A DNA stretch of 64,000 bases from Membranipora membranacea (GCA_914767715.1 OU612065.1:40238001-40302000); one strand, 5' to 3'; positions 48,431 to 61,197 are shown, counted from the first letter of the stretch. The notes: generated by a model not told the origin, from the sequence alone. Translations and numbers: made by a program.

Positions 48431-51400
48431 TTAGGAATTGATTGCAGGATGTGACAGATCTGACATGATTTCTTTGGCAGTTGGCCTGCGCACTGCAGCT
48501 CGTACACAAGTATTTTTTCTATGGTATTTCTGACTCCCACTGGCAGTAGCCTGATAGTAGTTGGCTGTTGTCTATCTCTTAGCTCCTTATACACCCTGAA
48601 GTGTTGATCAGGTAGCTTAACCGTTCCGGAAGTCCAAGCACGTGAATCTGTGAAATGAACAAAAACGACAACTTCTTTATTTTGCGGAAATGAGTTGGAC
48701 GTTTGCATTGTGATTGATATTTCTTGAATAATGACCATTTTATAGGGATAAATATTGGCAACAGCAATGTATTTATGGTGTGACAAATGACAGCAATTTT
48801 TATGACTGACCCTCTCACAATATGATGAACTCGTAAGTAAGTACTGTACCAAAAATTGTACTGTGCAACAAGCCTGCTCATTGCAAGTTACATTCCACAA
48901 AAACGGCTATTTCAAAGAGTTTCTTTGAAATTAATCTTATATTTACAATTTTGTTCCCTACATGACATTATTACTAGTAGAATGTCATTGCAGTGACAGC
49001 TAGGAACATAGGCAACCACCAAGGTAAGTCAGGGGAAAGCATTATTGTTATCATTATTTATTATTTCAATTTCCGATGTAGGGTACATTAATGCCTTCTT
49101 AAATACTGCTATTCAACTTACCATTGAACAGCTCCAGAAGAGTGAGGCCGAGAGACCACACGTCTGAAGCCTTGCTTGGCTTCCCTCTGCTGGTCAGTTG
49201 CAGCTCTGGGGCCATGTAATATGGTGTACCTTTGAAATCAACAAGTCATGGTATTTAAGTGAGGCACACATGTCATGTAATGAAATAATAATAAGGATTT
49301 GAGAGCAAAAATAATAAAATGAAAAGGTACCTCTGGGCATTCAACATTTCAAAAGCTGCCATTTATATCAACTTGATGTGAACTTTATTTTGATACATAG
49401 GGATATATTTCTGTAGACTTGTGTCAGGTTTTAATTGGTAACTTTTTTGGCTATTTTACGGACATGAAATGCTAAAAAAACTACTTTGGTATTCACAATC
49501 ATTATTATTATTCCACAAAATATTCACGTAAACAGTTTACACATAGTTTCTAGAAATTTTGACTTATTAACTCACCACTGTGTCTGCCAGCTGTAAGCGT
49601 CATTGATGAAGCATTGAAACAGGCGAGTCCCAAGTCTGCCAGTTTTGCCCTGGTACCAAACAGCTACTGAAAACAAAATATACAGATGTTGCTCCAGTGT
49701 GAAAGATAATGTACTATATGCTGTTTAATTTAATATGTACACATAACAATCTTGAACAGAGATGATAAAAAACTGTATGTCAACGATATAAAAATTTTGT
49801 TGTGAAAAATCCTAAAATGGTTAGAAGACCTACATTGCGAGTGCGGCACATTACGAGAGGACACTATTGGATTTGAGTTAAAATTGATTCTATCACGTAG
49901 TGGGCGGAAGGATTCTCTAAAGGTTACTTTAACGATTTGCACACAAATCAAACATAAAATTGGTCGAGAACTTGTAAAGCTAAACACTCCTCATCATAGT
50001 TAAATCCTGGATGGATAACTCTCTAGGCATCCCTCTGAATAATTTCAAGTCTTGTCTTATTATGGTCTGATAAAAAAAATACAAAGCTGGAATGGGGTAG
50101 CAGATAAATTGACTTTCATGTAAATGAAAAATAAGCCCACTACAAATGACTTTATACTATCCAAAAATGTTATAAGTGATAGTATTTTATTTCCAAAATG
50201 CACATTGGTAGAGAATTCATAACTGATATACATATACATATACATATATATATATATATATAAGCAATGTGAGATTACAGCTCTAACTGTATTGGAAATG
50301 AAATGAGGCATTATAAACTGACCAGTATATTGAGTGGTTTTATATCCTGGAACTGGATTGCTCCTACTACATCTCTTGCAATGTTCTGTTTTGTGAGGAA
50401 GTCCTGTTAACAAAATTAACACACAGAATTAATTTAGTAAATTTATACAATGTTCTCATTAGCTTGCCAGGCTCTGTCATTCACTTGTTTGATTACGCAA
50501 AGCCAAAATGTGAATCTACATGTCAGAATTAACTCTCAGGAGAAGACCCTGTGATCTGTCATTAACATTGGGTATGGTTGCTGACGCTTGCTATTGCTAC
50601 GCTTTAGAGCTGGTATGTTTTGAAGTACTAACAATTGGAACGGGTTGCAAATTAGTAGTTAGTTCATAGATCAATTGACCAGTCAACAAAAACTTGATCA
50701 ACCTTGGTCTGTATTACGTATATGTAATGTCCATTATCGAAAAATATCTATTGTATCAAGGAAGATGAAGACGGTTTGGTTACCTTTTTGATGCCATCAC
50801 TGAGTCTTGTGGCCTTATGCTGAATATAGGCTGACAGGTCCATGTCAGCCTTTTCCGAGACAACACCTACGTAATCTCTTAGCTGGACCAGCCCGTACAG
50901 CGACACAATACATGGGTGTGAAAGTCTCCTGGAAAAAAAATTCAGACATAGACACACAATCAGTTTGCTAAAAACCCTGGTTCCGACAGTGGCTCAACTA
51001 ATGCATTTCGATTTTTAAGTTCATGCTCAGAATTTTTCTTATAGCACCATGAGCGAATGTGCAAATTGGTAACAACCCCTCAAGGGTCTCTCTCACTGTA
51101 TTGAGATGTTTTCTTGAACTGTAAATTTAATTAGCCTATTCATGAATTATCGAATTATTATTATCTCCTGTGCGGTTATGCAGCAACCTGCTGGTGTAAA
51201 TTCTCAAGTGTCCTATCAGTATCAATTAAAAGTTTGACAAATTGTTTAAATTTGTGGCATCAGGTCAGGTGCCAGCAAAACCATGAGGCCAAATTTGTTG
51301 TGACCTCGCTCAGATTACCTTAGTCATATTGTCATTACCTTAGAGAAGCAAGTCAAAGCATCATTTTCACTCTCGTTATTATACTCTCTGCACATTTAAT

Positions 51401-54400
51401 CAGAAAAATGTAGCCAGAGTTTTATTTACTAAGTTTATCAGTTATCGCTTCATCTTCACTCCAATACTGACTTACGCGGGAGATGTAGTATATGTATTAT
51501 ATTCTGAGTACTGACTTTGCAAGAGGACATGTAAGTTTAATGTTTTATTATACTTGTTTTACTATTATTACCTATGTATTATTGTAATCATGTTTGTAAG
51601 AAAAGGCGACTGAAATTAATTGTGACAATTTTCTTTACTTATTTTTCATTACTTTTCACTGTAGAAACCTGATGGATCAGCTAGTATGTATGCCTGACAC
51701 ACTTATTAGATCGAGAAGTGACCTAACCAGTCACCACTTGTAAGTTGAATTAAGTTTTAAGAATTAATTAAGTAATATTTGTATCATAACAGTGTAATTA
51801 TCACCCCTTCTATCATAGGTTAATTAATGCTGCTAGAGGCTACAATTTTTGTGAAGTATTTTTTGCCTAAATGGTTGGTTAAATTGTTATTTAATTCTGA
51901 GAATTTTATCCATGGCATTTTTTGTGGCTTTTATTTTGTCAATTTTTATGTACTTTCTTTGATTGCTGTATTTACCTTTGTTTCAGGGTACAATAAATAA
52001 AATGATTCGTTGCCAAACTTCTCGATCCGATACACTCACTACCGGTTTCACCCATTTTATCGTCCCAAACTAAGAAATCAATATAGCTGCCAACTATGAA
52101 AATTGTTCTGAATGTCTGCGATTAACAATCATGCTGTCAGGGAGGGCGACGCTTTACATGGGGAACCTTTACACAAAATTCAATAAGAGGACTCAGGTTA
52201 CAACATCTGCATTTGCCTATCATCAGCTAGTTGCACCTCAGTTCATGAAATAAAATTCACTTCAAGACTTCATAAGACAAATCGGCTATGTCCTGCCTTT
52301 TCACAAGCAATGAGTTAACCATGGTTTAGAAGCCGACGATAAGTTCAACTTACAGCAACATTTGCACCTCGCTGTCATCTGCATAGTCCTCCAGTTTGGC
52401 AGGCTCTGAGAATATTTTTATGGCAACATCCATATTTGAATAGCTCCCTGAGTAGACCTTTGCAGATACCCCACTTCCCAAACATGTCTGGTGGACCTTT
52501 ACATCTTCTGTGGGTAACACTACATTTAGAGAAAACAAATTAAACTGTTATTCCAGCCATAAAAAGTACAGTATAATTTGGCAACATTCAAGATCATTGT
52601 TATCATGATTTTTGAAGTAAAATAGCATTTTTGTTCACCAGAAACACCATTGCCAAATACCTAAAAATAAGATCTACTTCAACTTCACTTATGATCCAAA
52701 AAAGATAATGAATACCCGAAAATATTAAATATGGGTCAAACTAATAGAAAAGTAGCATCATTCATGTCAATGATGGTGATGAAATTATATGTCCTGAGGT
52801 ACTGACCCAACAACTTCTCGTACTGCTTCCCTCTCTGCATATCTCTATCAGTAGCTCTCTTATCCACTAGCTGGAAAAAAGATCATGGTATGGCAGCTTG
52901 AAAGAACCAAGATTTTCGAATGGGAAACAAGTGGAAAGGAAAGGGAGAGAAGTCTGACCATCAACAGTTCAACATTTTTTGCATGTACTAGGTATACCAA
53001 AGCTGACAAGAAAAATACTTCATGAGGTGACAATACTGAAATAACAAATACCTTTGATATTTATTTGGTAGTTTTTGGCCCAATCCTAGTTTTGATACTG
53101 GTAAATAATAAATTAATTACAATCAATTAGTTCAGAATTATTCAACATTTCTTTCATTTTATTGATGTAACCTACCTGTCTGTTAAGCTCATCTAACTCA
53201 TTTTCTAGTGCTTCTATCTAAAAACAACACAATCAAAACAAATTTAAGTAATACATTTATTTTTGGGGTTTATCAGCTGTGTCTGATGGAAGACCAACCA
53301 TGTTGTGTAAAATATGCTAAATGATTATGAAATTGAGCCTTGTTATATGCCATACAATTTATAGCCAGGTAGGAATGTGGAATAAAAATAACATCAATGC
53401 AGCAACCAAATGCGTGCGATCCAGGACAAGACACTTTACCCTGGTTAAAACTTTTATGTTGGAGGTTTTCACCCTTATACTATAGATTTTGTTTTAACGT
53501 CAACCAGAGCTCAAGTGGACCTTAATTTTCAGATCAATAGAAGTAAGGGCCATGATAATAGCTGTACAAGCTAAGCTTTTTGATCCCAATATTACCTTGC
53601 GGTCTTTGGACAATCCGTCCTCTCCTTCACCTGTAACTATAAATTAGATTTAAATGAAGCAATGTGCAAGAATGGAATGCCAAATAACATCAGATGCACT
53701 ACTGTTCCCAATACAACCTCGGCTGTCAGTTTCAATCTTAATCAGTGTTTTTCTGAATGAAAATATCCGGTATACATATGCAATAGTTATGATATTCCCA
53801 AAAACAATAAACAGGTGAGGAAGAGAAAATTAAGTAGTTATTGGAACCAGTAAGTAAAAGGGTTTTGTAAGACCACCAAAGTGAGGCTCAGGTATACCGC
53901 CAGATCAGTATTTTGTATTAATTTAATTCATTTGGATGCTCCCTAGATCTGGGTAATATAACATTAAAATTGAAAAAAACGTAAAAATTACAAAATAAAA
54001 TTCACCTGAATCTCGTCTAGCTTGTTTAGCCAGTTTCCTCCTGATGAGCTCCTTGTGGAGCATCCCGAGTGGATTGTCTTTGTATGGGTCACCTGCAAAC
54101 AATGCTGAGTTTATTTTCATTTCATCAACATCTACCATAATTTTATGACCTTTTATCAGTTGATTGCCTAAGGTTGGTTTCGTCTTGAACTGTCAGAATG
54201 TGGGGTGTGGAATTTACTATCTAAGACCCTACACTGTCAGCTTGAGCACTTCAACATAGGGGATTGGTTTTTCATTTTGACCACATTTGAATATTAGCTG
54301 GGCTCAAACTGACTATGTCTTGTGTTTCATTGGATGTTTGATCAATAGGCAAGTTTGAAGTTCGGGGAGCAGGGGGGACAGCATTTGCAACCTGACATGG

Positions 54401-57400
54401 TTGCCTACTATTTGGCACTTGAAAGAGGTGGATGTTTGTTGGACCATTCATATCAATAGGATATCAGAGATCAATCAAAGATAATACACCCACAGCAGAG
54501 GAGATTTATGACTATGAACAAGTTGGTTACTGGAATCTGAATAGGCAAATGAGTAGGCATTTATTTCAACACAAATCAAATATTGCTAACTAAATTAAAA
54601 TACTGGACAGCATTTGGTGAATGTACCCAGTACCTACCATTATCTGATACTTCTTCTGCCTGATTATCTGCATGCCGTCTCTTACTGGAGAGGCCAGCTA
54701 AAACATGAGAATAAAATGTTTAGATATAGAAGGTAGGTACCGAGTTGGTCATTCCAGTCTACAGTTTGATGATGTGTTCACTGAACAAATTAATGTTTGG
54801 GAAGTCAGATTTCCAGGGTGGTAAAGTTCCCATTCATATGATGGAAAATTCAATCCTTTTATTAACCAGATATCACAAGTGAGACCCATCACTCACCTTG
54901 TGTCCGACAGGATACGGAGACTAGGCGATTCTGACTAGAATGTGTCAGCGAGGGTATTCCTTCAGAGGGACAAGCGGATTTCTGAACAGAATCTGAGAAA
55001 AAAAAAAAACAATTAAAACACAAATATGGAATCCATAAACGATGCCAAGAATTATTTAGAATTAGATAGGCTTATATCAGTAGAATGGATCAAAAAGATT
55101 ATTGATACAAACATTAAGGAATATGTCAGACACCATTTTCATTTCCAATTTTCACCTCACATGCTGTTAATGAGTTCTAGAGACAGGCCTGTGAAGGTGA
55201 GTGAGTCATTTCAACCTATCTCTTACCACATCAAACTAGGTGAATGTCCACTGCCGGAGCAGTTTTGACAAATATATTCATGCTGAGATAAAATTTATAA
55301 ATTCATTGCTTTTTCCAGCTAACAAACGACACTAGCGAATTTGCCTATTAATTTTTCAACTTCACCAGTTTTTTTTTATTTCTTTTAGTACATAAAATAA
55401 AATTTCAATAAAGATTATGGTGAAGGACAACTACATATTTTTAGATGGAGTACAATTATCCAAAATGTTTGCATCAAAAAAATGTTTCAGTTACGCTTTT
55501 AGAGGTTGACCAGTGAAAGAATCGGATGAACAATTTCAAGTCTCAAAAGTGTAACATCCATACCTCCATTTGTTGCTGTTTGTTGTCTGACAGGATTCAA
55601 TCTTTTAGATTTACTAGGCAGTTCAGCTGTCTCTTTGGCTTCAGAACCTGGAAAAAAGAAGAGCGTAAAGTTCAATTCAACTGGAAATCATATGGCCTAC
55701 ATGACACACAATAAGCCTACTGAATTTATTTAACCATTTCTGAAGAGCTACAGTTTGTAGGCTACGTCAAGGAGCTGACATGCTCAGTAGACACTACATT
55801 CTTATCATCAATAATTGGTATACCCCATGCAAACACACAATCTATTGTAATGTTGTCCAATAGCAACGATTTTACGACAACAAATTTTACCCAACAATTT
55901 TTTTTATTTGACAAGCCAAATACTACAGCACCATCAATGTCAGCTCTAACTCTGCTGATTCCAACCTTGAGATAACCAAGACCATCAATGGCACAAAATC
56001 ATCTCTCAGTTAAGAAACCTTTCATCAGCATTAAACACTATCAGTGTCACAAATCTCATCTCTCAGAGACACTGTGCCTGTGTTACTAACTGGGTTGGTA
56101 GCTTTCTCAGCAGCAGACTCAATGAACAATTATGGATAATAAACTCAAAAAACAGCATATACACTGGCACCCCACAATTTTCGACAAGGATCAGTATCAC
56201 AACCTAAACAATATTTTTAAACAATTAATGTTACTGTCAGCATTTTTTTAAGCTTGTGATTACAGTACTTTTAGCAAAGCAGTATTTTATAAAATCAGAA
56301 ATCAATAAGTATTGATAGTTGGTTATCATGAGAAAACGTAATGTGTTTTGTTCATACCGACAATTTCAAATTTGTAGTTATATAGACAGTATGCCCGGAG
56401 TTCTGGTTAATTTTGAGACTGCGGTTGCACTGTCTTGAATAGCGAATTTTTTAGGTCACACTTTCAAACATATGCCCTTGCAATCGGAAAAGAATTTCCT
56501 TGGAAAAATATACAGAAGATCTCATCAAGGTGTATGGAAAATTTATAAACCCTTGAAAAGTATCTTATTCCAATGAAAGTTAGGGGCTAGAATTAAGTGG
56601 TTTTGATGAGATGTTTATTCCTCTCCAATTCCAATCTTCACTTTATGAAAACAAAAGACTACAAAGTTGGTAATATATAACTACTCTGAACAAATGATTG
56701 CTTGTAATTATGAAGAAAAACTAGAAGGTACAAATTATTGTAGGATAGCCTCCAAATATGGTACCACCATAATGGATAAAAATAGTCATACATATAGGAA
56801 AAACTCACATTTTCTGAAGTACATTCTTTTGGGAAGAGGGTCTTGACAAGGAAAAATCTCAAGGCCATCCTTCTTGGTCAACATTCTCCCTCCAGAGAGC
56901 CAACCAGTCTTCCCAAGACATGCCTCAAATAACGACGATGTGGTAACTTCCGCTGGAGTAATCTAAAGATCAATAAAAATATATCAGTTATTGTCGAACT
57001 TGACCAACAAAAAACTATACGATTATTATCCTAGAGGAGCAAATGATAGCATTCACCCCCCCCCCCCCTTGAAGTAGCTAACATCAATGATCAGTTAATT
57101 CTTTTCAATTTTTTCAAGTAGAACTTCGATTACATGAAATTTCTTCGATGATAATAAATAACAGGCTACTGTACCTATATATAAAATTTAGCTTATAAAT
57201 GAGCTTTTACCATAAAACTAACCGACTAAACTCTTTTGCAATGAGAAGATGGCAAACTTTCAAGGTTCAACAAACTTGAATGTTGTTAAAACCAGAACAA
57301 GTTACGCGGTACCATCCATCGCTGATCTTTGATTTTGTTTGACAAAAGTCATCATTGGTACGGTAATATATTGGTACCAAATCAGTTCAGCTAAGATGGC

Positions 57401-58861
57401 ACTGGTACACAAGTCTTATCTGGTTTCTCAATTTTCATCACATGGCACTTGCACAAGGCAAGATGTCTACGACTCTACATGATAACAGAAACTCATGAGT
57501 ATATAATAACTCTATGGTTGGACCCCACTCAGAACTCTGATGATACAGCTCATAAAATATTAAGAATATTGGGAGTAAGTTGACCTCCAAACCACAAGGA
57601 TATCTAGGAGCCTAGCAATGACAGAGTTTTTCATGAAAAGTTTCCACCTGCTCATGTGGTGAAGGGTGTATGACGCTTGCTCACAGGCTTGGTGATAAAC
57701 AAGATGAGTAAAAAGGCACATGGATCCAAATAATACAAGTGCACACGACACACACAACATGATAAATGTGCATGTTGTCTTTCACAACCGAGTGATGACG
57801 TTCACTAACAACGGAAGGAAAAAAATTGATGGAACTTGGGAGAAAGGGGAATATAATACATGTAGGCTATATACCTATATACTTACATATTCCGCACACA
57901 GTCCTTTTATGAATGTCTTCTTTCCCGATTCATTTTGGTAATGAACTTCAACCTGTTCATAAAAATACATACCAGATAAATTATCTACGCTATGAGTTCA
58001 AGTACATTGGACAAAAAAAAAGAAAACATGGCTTTTACATTCTTGCAAAGACTGAGTAGCCACTTTAACACAACACTCCTACTCTTTACCATAGCAGTGA
58101 GTATGTGTTGATCATTACTGGCACAATATCATAGAATGATATATTTTTTCTAAGGGGTGAGGCAGGAATCCTCTGAAGGTAGGGCAGGCACTTATAATTT
58201 AGGTTCTTATATCGACATTGCAGTCTGGAGTGGAGAAAGGTAGAACCAGACAGTTTGTCATTATTATTGGAAAAACTGATTTTGGTAAATCATAATGTAT
58301 ATGAAAAAATCGTACATTGCCTTACAGACCTTCCAATCATAATGCAACTCTTGTCATGGCTAAGAAGTAAGTGAAGATAGCCTAATATTGTGGTTGTTCT
58401 GTTATCAGATCCTGTTTCAATTGCCCAGCATGTAAATGCCAAATATCTACCAACACAACAGCCGAGTTGCTACCAATGAACAAAACCTCTAAGGTTTAGT
58501 TCATTGATACTTACTACAACTACAGTACAAGACTTGTAGTATCAACTACAAGGTGACAATGGATGGATGGTTGGTAGAACAGAGAAGGAATGGTTCCAGA
58601 ACTCACCACAGCCACGGTTTTCTTTCTATTATCTTTAGTCTTTAGTTGTCTAGTATGGGAAGAAGAAGTATCAGTTTTATTATCCTGCTTGTGGAGGCTG
58701 CTGTTTTGTTGTTGGTTATTTTGTACTCGATGATGCTTGGGTGCATGCAGGCATGTCTTACACTCATGGGATGCTTTTAAGGGTATAAATCCCGGACAGG
58801 TACAGCTCCCAGCCCCACATAGTCCCCTTGTGAATCCAAATCTGTCTCCCTTTGTTTCCAT
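48431..58861 (-). CDS. TKL-type protein kinase carried by G (16 exons, one frame break)
   Basis: Exons on the minus strand: 58861-58607, 57952-57887, 56962-56809, 55647-55564, 54992-54897, 54697-54638, 54092-54006, 53636-53596, 53217-53176, 52870-52807, 52519-52354, 50928-50784, 50403-50323, 49663-49576, 49229-49122, 48647-48431. All phases agree; about 584 residues. Residues 15-43 form a Cys/His cluster (C-T-C-P-G-F, C-K-T-C-L-H). Exons 2-3 encode a domain I do not recognise. A basic/polar linker with a short coiled-coil follows (exon 9). The kinase domain starts near residue 320, with glycine loop [14 protein letters not shown] lysine, D-L-G, M-A-P-E and D-V-W-S-L-G. The catalytic loop reads [11 protein letters not shown] without the usual H-R and about eight preceding residues. 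In the last exon the frame changes at a six-A run near 48510, after which R-R-P-T-A-K-E follows; one base is missing. It ends 860 bp from the integrase gene, convergent. Confidence 0.85.
56010..56220 (+). mobile_element. LINE RT remnant in kinase intron 3
   Basis: Plus-strand translation in shifting frames resembles the RT section of the LINE at 5860-6040: S-A-L-N-T-I, then N-W-V, F-L-S-S-R and G-T-P-Q. It is heavily decayed. Confidence 0.6.
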
Positions 58862-59149
58862 GATTGATTACTGTGTCCAGCTTTAAACCTCAAATGATGG
58901 CTGATTCCATTGCTGTAATGTTTTATAATGGTCTGCTCTGCTTGACAAAAACAAGAAGATGTAATCTGTGAACAGCAACAAGGTAAGCCACATATTACAC
59001 TTCACATTTAAGCCACACCCACAGAAATTACATTATTCCGATTGAGTGATACTTCTGTGACAGTCTATGAATTAGAGTTGTCCCATCTTTGTGTGTAGAC
59101 GAGGCGAGACATGTGAATTATTTTACCTGCAGGTATAAAAAATATTATA
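58862..59149. other. Upstream region of the kinase gene
   Basis: About 290 bases between the kinase start codon and the right terminal repeat of G, so the kinase promoter must lie inside the element or overlap its end. No clear TATA box was found. Confidence 0.45.
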
Positions 59150-59249
59150 TGTCATAGTCCGGGCAAATAGCGAAGCCGAGGGATGACACAGGATTTTTTT
59201 TCCTGTGTAGAAAAAAAAAATTCTTTATGTCATCGCTCGTCTTCCGTAC
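59150..59249 (-). repeat. Right terminal inverted repeat of G
   Basis: Inverted partner of 39098-39205, ending CTTCCGTAC directly before the TAG duplication. Its internal hairpin has two mismatches. Confidence 0.85.
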
Positions 59250-60520
59250 TAGGTGCACAAGCTCAAGGTCACTTGATGAAATATTATGGAGAGCAAGATG
59301 GCACAGTTTGGTACACACCAAGTAGATGTCAAATTAGTCATGATGAATCCAAATGAACTTTTGCATTGGAGAGAGGAATGGTTTGACTATATATTCCTGC
59401 AAGTTTGAAAATGATGGAAGTATGTGGAGCTACTACAGAAGGCTGTAATGGAGGACACACCTCACTTATTTATATTAGAAATGGTCACAGTTTAGTAAAT
59501 TGGAGCCCCTTTGACTCATCACAGGAGGAGCAGAAGGCTGCCTCCTGAATCATCACATCTCGTCAGAGTTAACAAGTATGTACTATGGGTGTTGGCCTAT
59601 CTTGAAATATTGTTTTGAAAGTTCATGGCTGTTCTTTGGTTTCAAACAAAGCACGAGGGGGAAAGTAGGACCTCTAATATACATTATAATTCTTCTACAA
59701 AAAATTGAACTTATTTACTATATAACTATAACTGTAAGGTCTTACATACACACAGCATTTCGTTCTACTCTAAGAGATATCAGATCAGTGTTGCCTCTCT
59801 GAAATTTACTTTAGCTTGATCAGGCTTGATCATCTATGAAATGATTCTATGAAAGTGGTTAGGCAAATACTATATTAACTGCATATTGCAATAACTAACA
59901 TAAGAAATCTTGTGTTTGTAGATATCCATGTGGGCCCTTACTCATTACAGCTTCAGCTATTGATTTCTCTGACTCGTACCACAGAATACAAAAAAAACAT
60001 TCTGCGCATGCTCAGCTCTGGGCATGAGCTGATCTCTGCAAAATTGAGCCTCGGAATTCCGAAGCCATCTGATTGGCTACCTGCTCTGGTGGCACACTCC
60101 CAAATGCGTGCGGAATTGTTAGACAGAGTTATCTTCTACTGTCACTATTAGCTAAATTTGATTAGTAGTTTATTCAGGGGACATCCCATTTCCCCAGACC
60201 AAAATTGCAATCCGAACCCAGACTAAACTCATTGTTCTTGCGCATGCGCAAATTAAAGTCACGCATGATGCATATTTAGCCTTACGACAACTTCTTTGTG
60301 GTAATGATATCCTAGTTTATCAGTGATCTACATGCCCAGTCAGATCACGAGAGTCAGTATGCAAAAAAAATGCCTGTTTTTCTTATTTTGGTCCGATTGG
60401 CAGACTAACATGCTGTACTATAGCTGTGTAACGAAGTCAGGTTCAAGCTCTGATGGCCCGGACTAACCTGATACTGCAGTGGCGTATATTAGCACTCACG
60501 GCCCACGGATTCCTGTGAGT

Positions 60521-60591
60521 GGCTGAATAGCTCAGTGTGTAGAGCGTCCGCCTGATAAGATTGTTGTGGGTTCAAATCCCATCAAGGTCAG
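60521..60591 (+). mobile_element. tRNA-Ile-like sequence within A' (SINE head or tRNA pseudogene)
   Basis: Good D-arm (TAGCTCAG...GAGC) and T-arm (GTGGGTTCAAATCCCAT) with a loop CTGATAA (anticodon GAT), followed by a T-run terminator at 60592. The acceptor stem pairs only at its outer four positions and the anticodon stem is broken, so it is not a working tRNA. It is absent from element A. Confidence 0.5.
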
Positions 60592-61188
60592 TTTTTTTTA
60601 AACACCATCAACAGTCTCTTCTCTGAACCATTACCTTTATTTGAATGCGCATATAATATGTTATCTGCTTGGATCACCTTATCACTCAAACAGTGCAATG
60701 ATCACAAAAACAGAGTATTTGCAAGCATCATTTAGTAAGTAAAAGGATCACTGCGTGCATTTGTGCATAATCACTCAATTTTCCAGGATCAGTCTCACCA
60801 CCATGGTAATAATCACCAAGTTTGAACTTGGTGGCTCCCAGCTCTCCGGAACCTCTGTCTCAATCTGGAAATCGTTCAAGCCATGATCTAGCCTGGCGTC
60901 TTTTCTAGAGCAAAAACCCCCTTCTTTGTTCAGTCGAGACAAACTCCCTGCTCCCCTCCAAATTCCCTTCCCACTCTCCCTGCTCCTATGTCCCAAACTC
61001 TCTGCTGGGATTGGAGTTGTCCTCTACCATTTGCCAAAGTGCAAGAGAGTATAACTGTTCATCAAAGTTTTGACATTTTGTTACGAAGATCATCATTGGA
61101 CGAAATTATGTTATCAGACACATTGAAGGTTCGGTTTTTTAAAGGTTCGTAGTTCGTGAGTTCGTGGTTCGGTTTTTCGTACCTACCG

Positions 61189-61197
61189 CCTGTGAAC
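61189..61197 (+). repeat. Right 9-bp target-site duplication of A'
   Basis: CCTGTGAAC, identical to 38881-38889, on the far side of A'. Confidence 0.85.

Larger units (their letters stand above)
39098..59249. mobile_element. Giant element G, 20.15 kb, TIR-bounded, with integrase and kinase genes
   Basis: Both ends carry inverted repeats of about 100 bp: 39098-39205 and 59249-59150, starting GTACGGAAGACGA(A/G)CGATG. Element A shows the same target uninterrupted (CCTAACTAGGTGCAC as read in the A' orientation, at about 44103-44115). G is flanked by TAG (39095-39097 and 59250-59252), so the insertion made a 3-bp duplication. Each terminus is itself a hairpin: GAAGACGAACGATGACA faces TGTCATCGCTCGTCTTC across about 35 bases. 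The cargo is an integrase-core gene reading rightward and a TKL kinase gene reading leftward, convergent at 47,570 and 48,431. G also hosts a MITE and element A. The classification is new to me; a 3-bp duplication is known for Harbinger and CACTA groups, but the rve-type gene fits neither. Confidence 0.85.
38890..61188. mobile_element. Element A' (9-bp TSD), interrupted by element G
   Basis: The ends at 38890 and 61188 are inverted repeats of about 60 bp starting CGGTAGGTACGAAAAACCGA with only a few mismatches. Each A' arm matches the independent copy A at 42035-44310 in inverse orientation: 38890-39097 matches A's right end and 59250-61188 matches A's left and middle. Without the 20.15-kb element G, A' is about 2.1 kb. 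Compared with A it carries an extra block of about 370 bp (about 59998-60366) and a tRNA-like insertion (60521-60590), and lacks about 0.5 kb present in A. There is no transposase. The 9-bp duplication and long TIRs suggest a Mutator-like non-autonomous family (inference). Confidence 0.9.

Noticed and set aside
38890-61188. A single 22-kb transposon with CGGTAGGTACG ends as the unit carrying the genes
   Set aside because: Element A shows that the genes lie in a separate insertion (39098-59249) with its own inverted ends and TAG duplication. The outer ends belong to a 2-kb host element.
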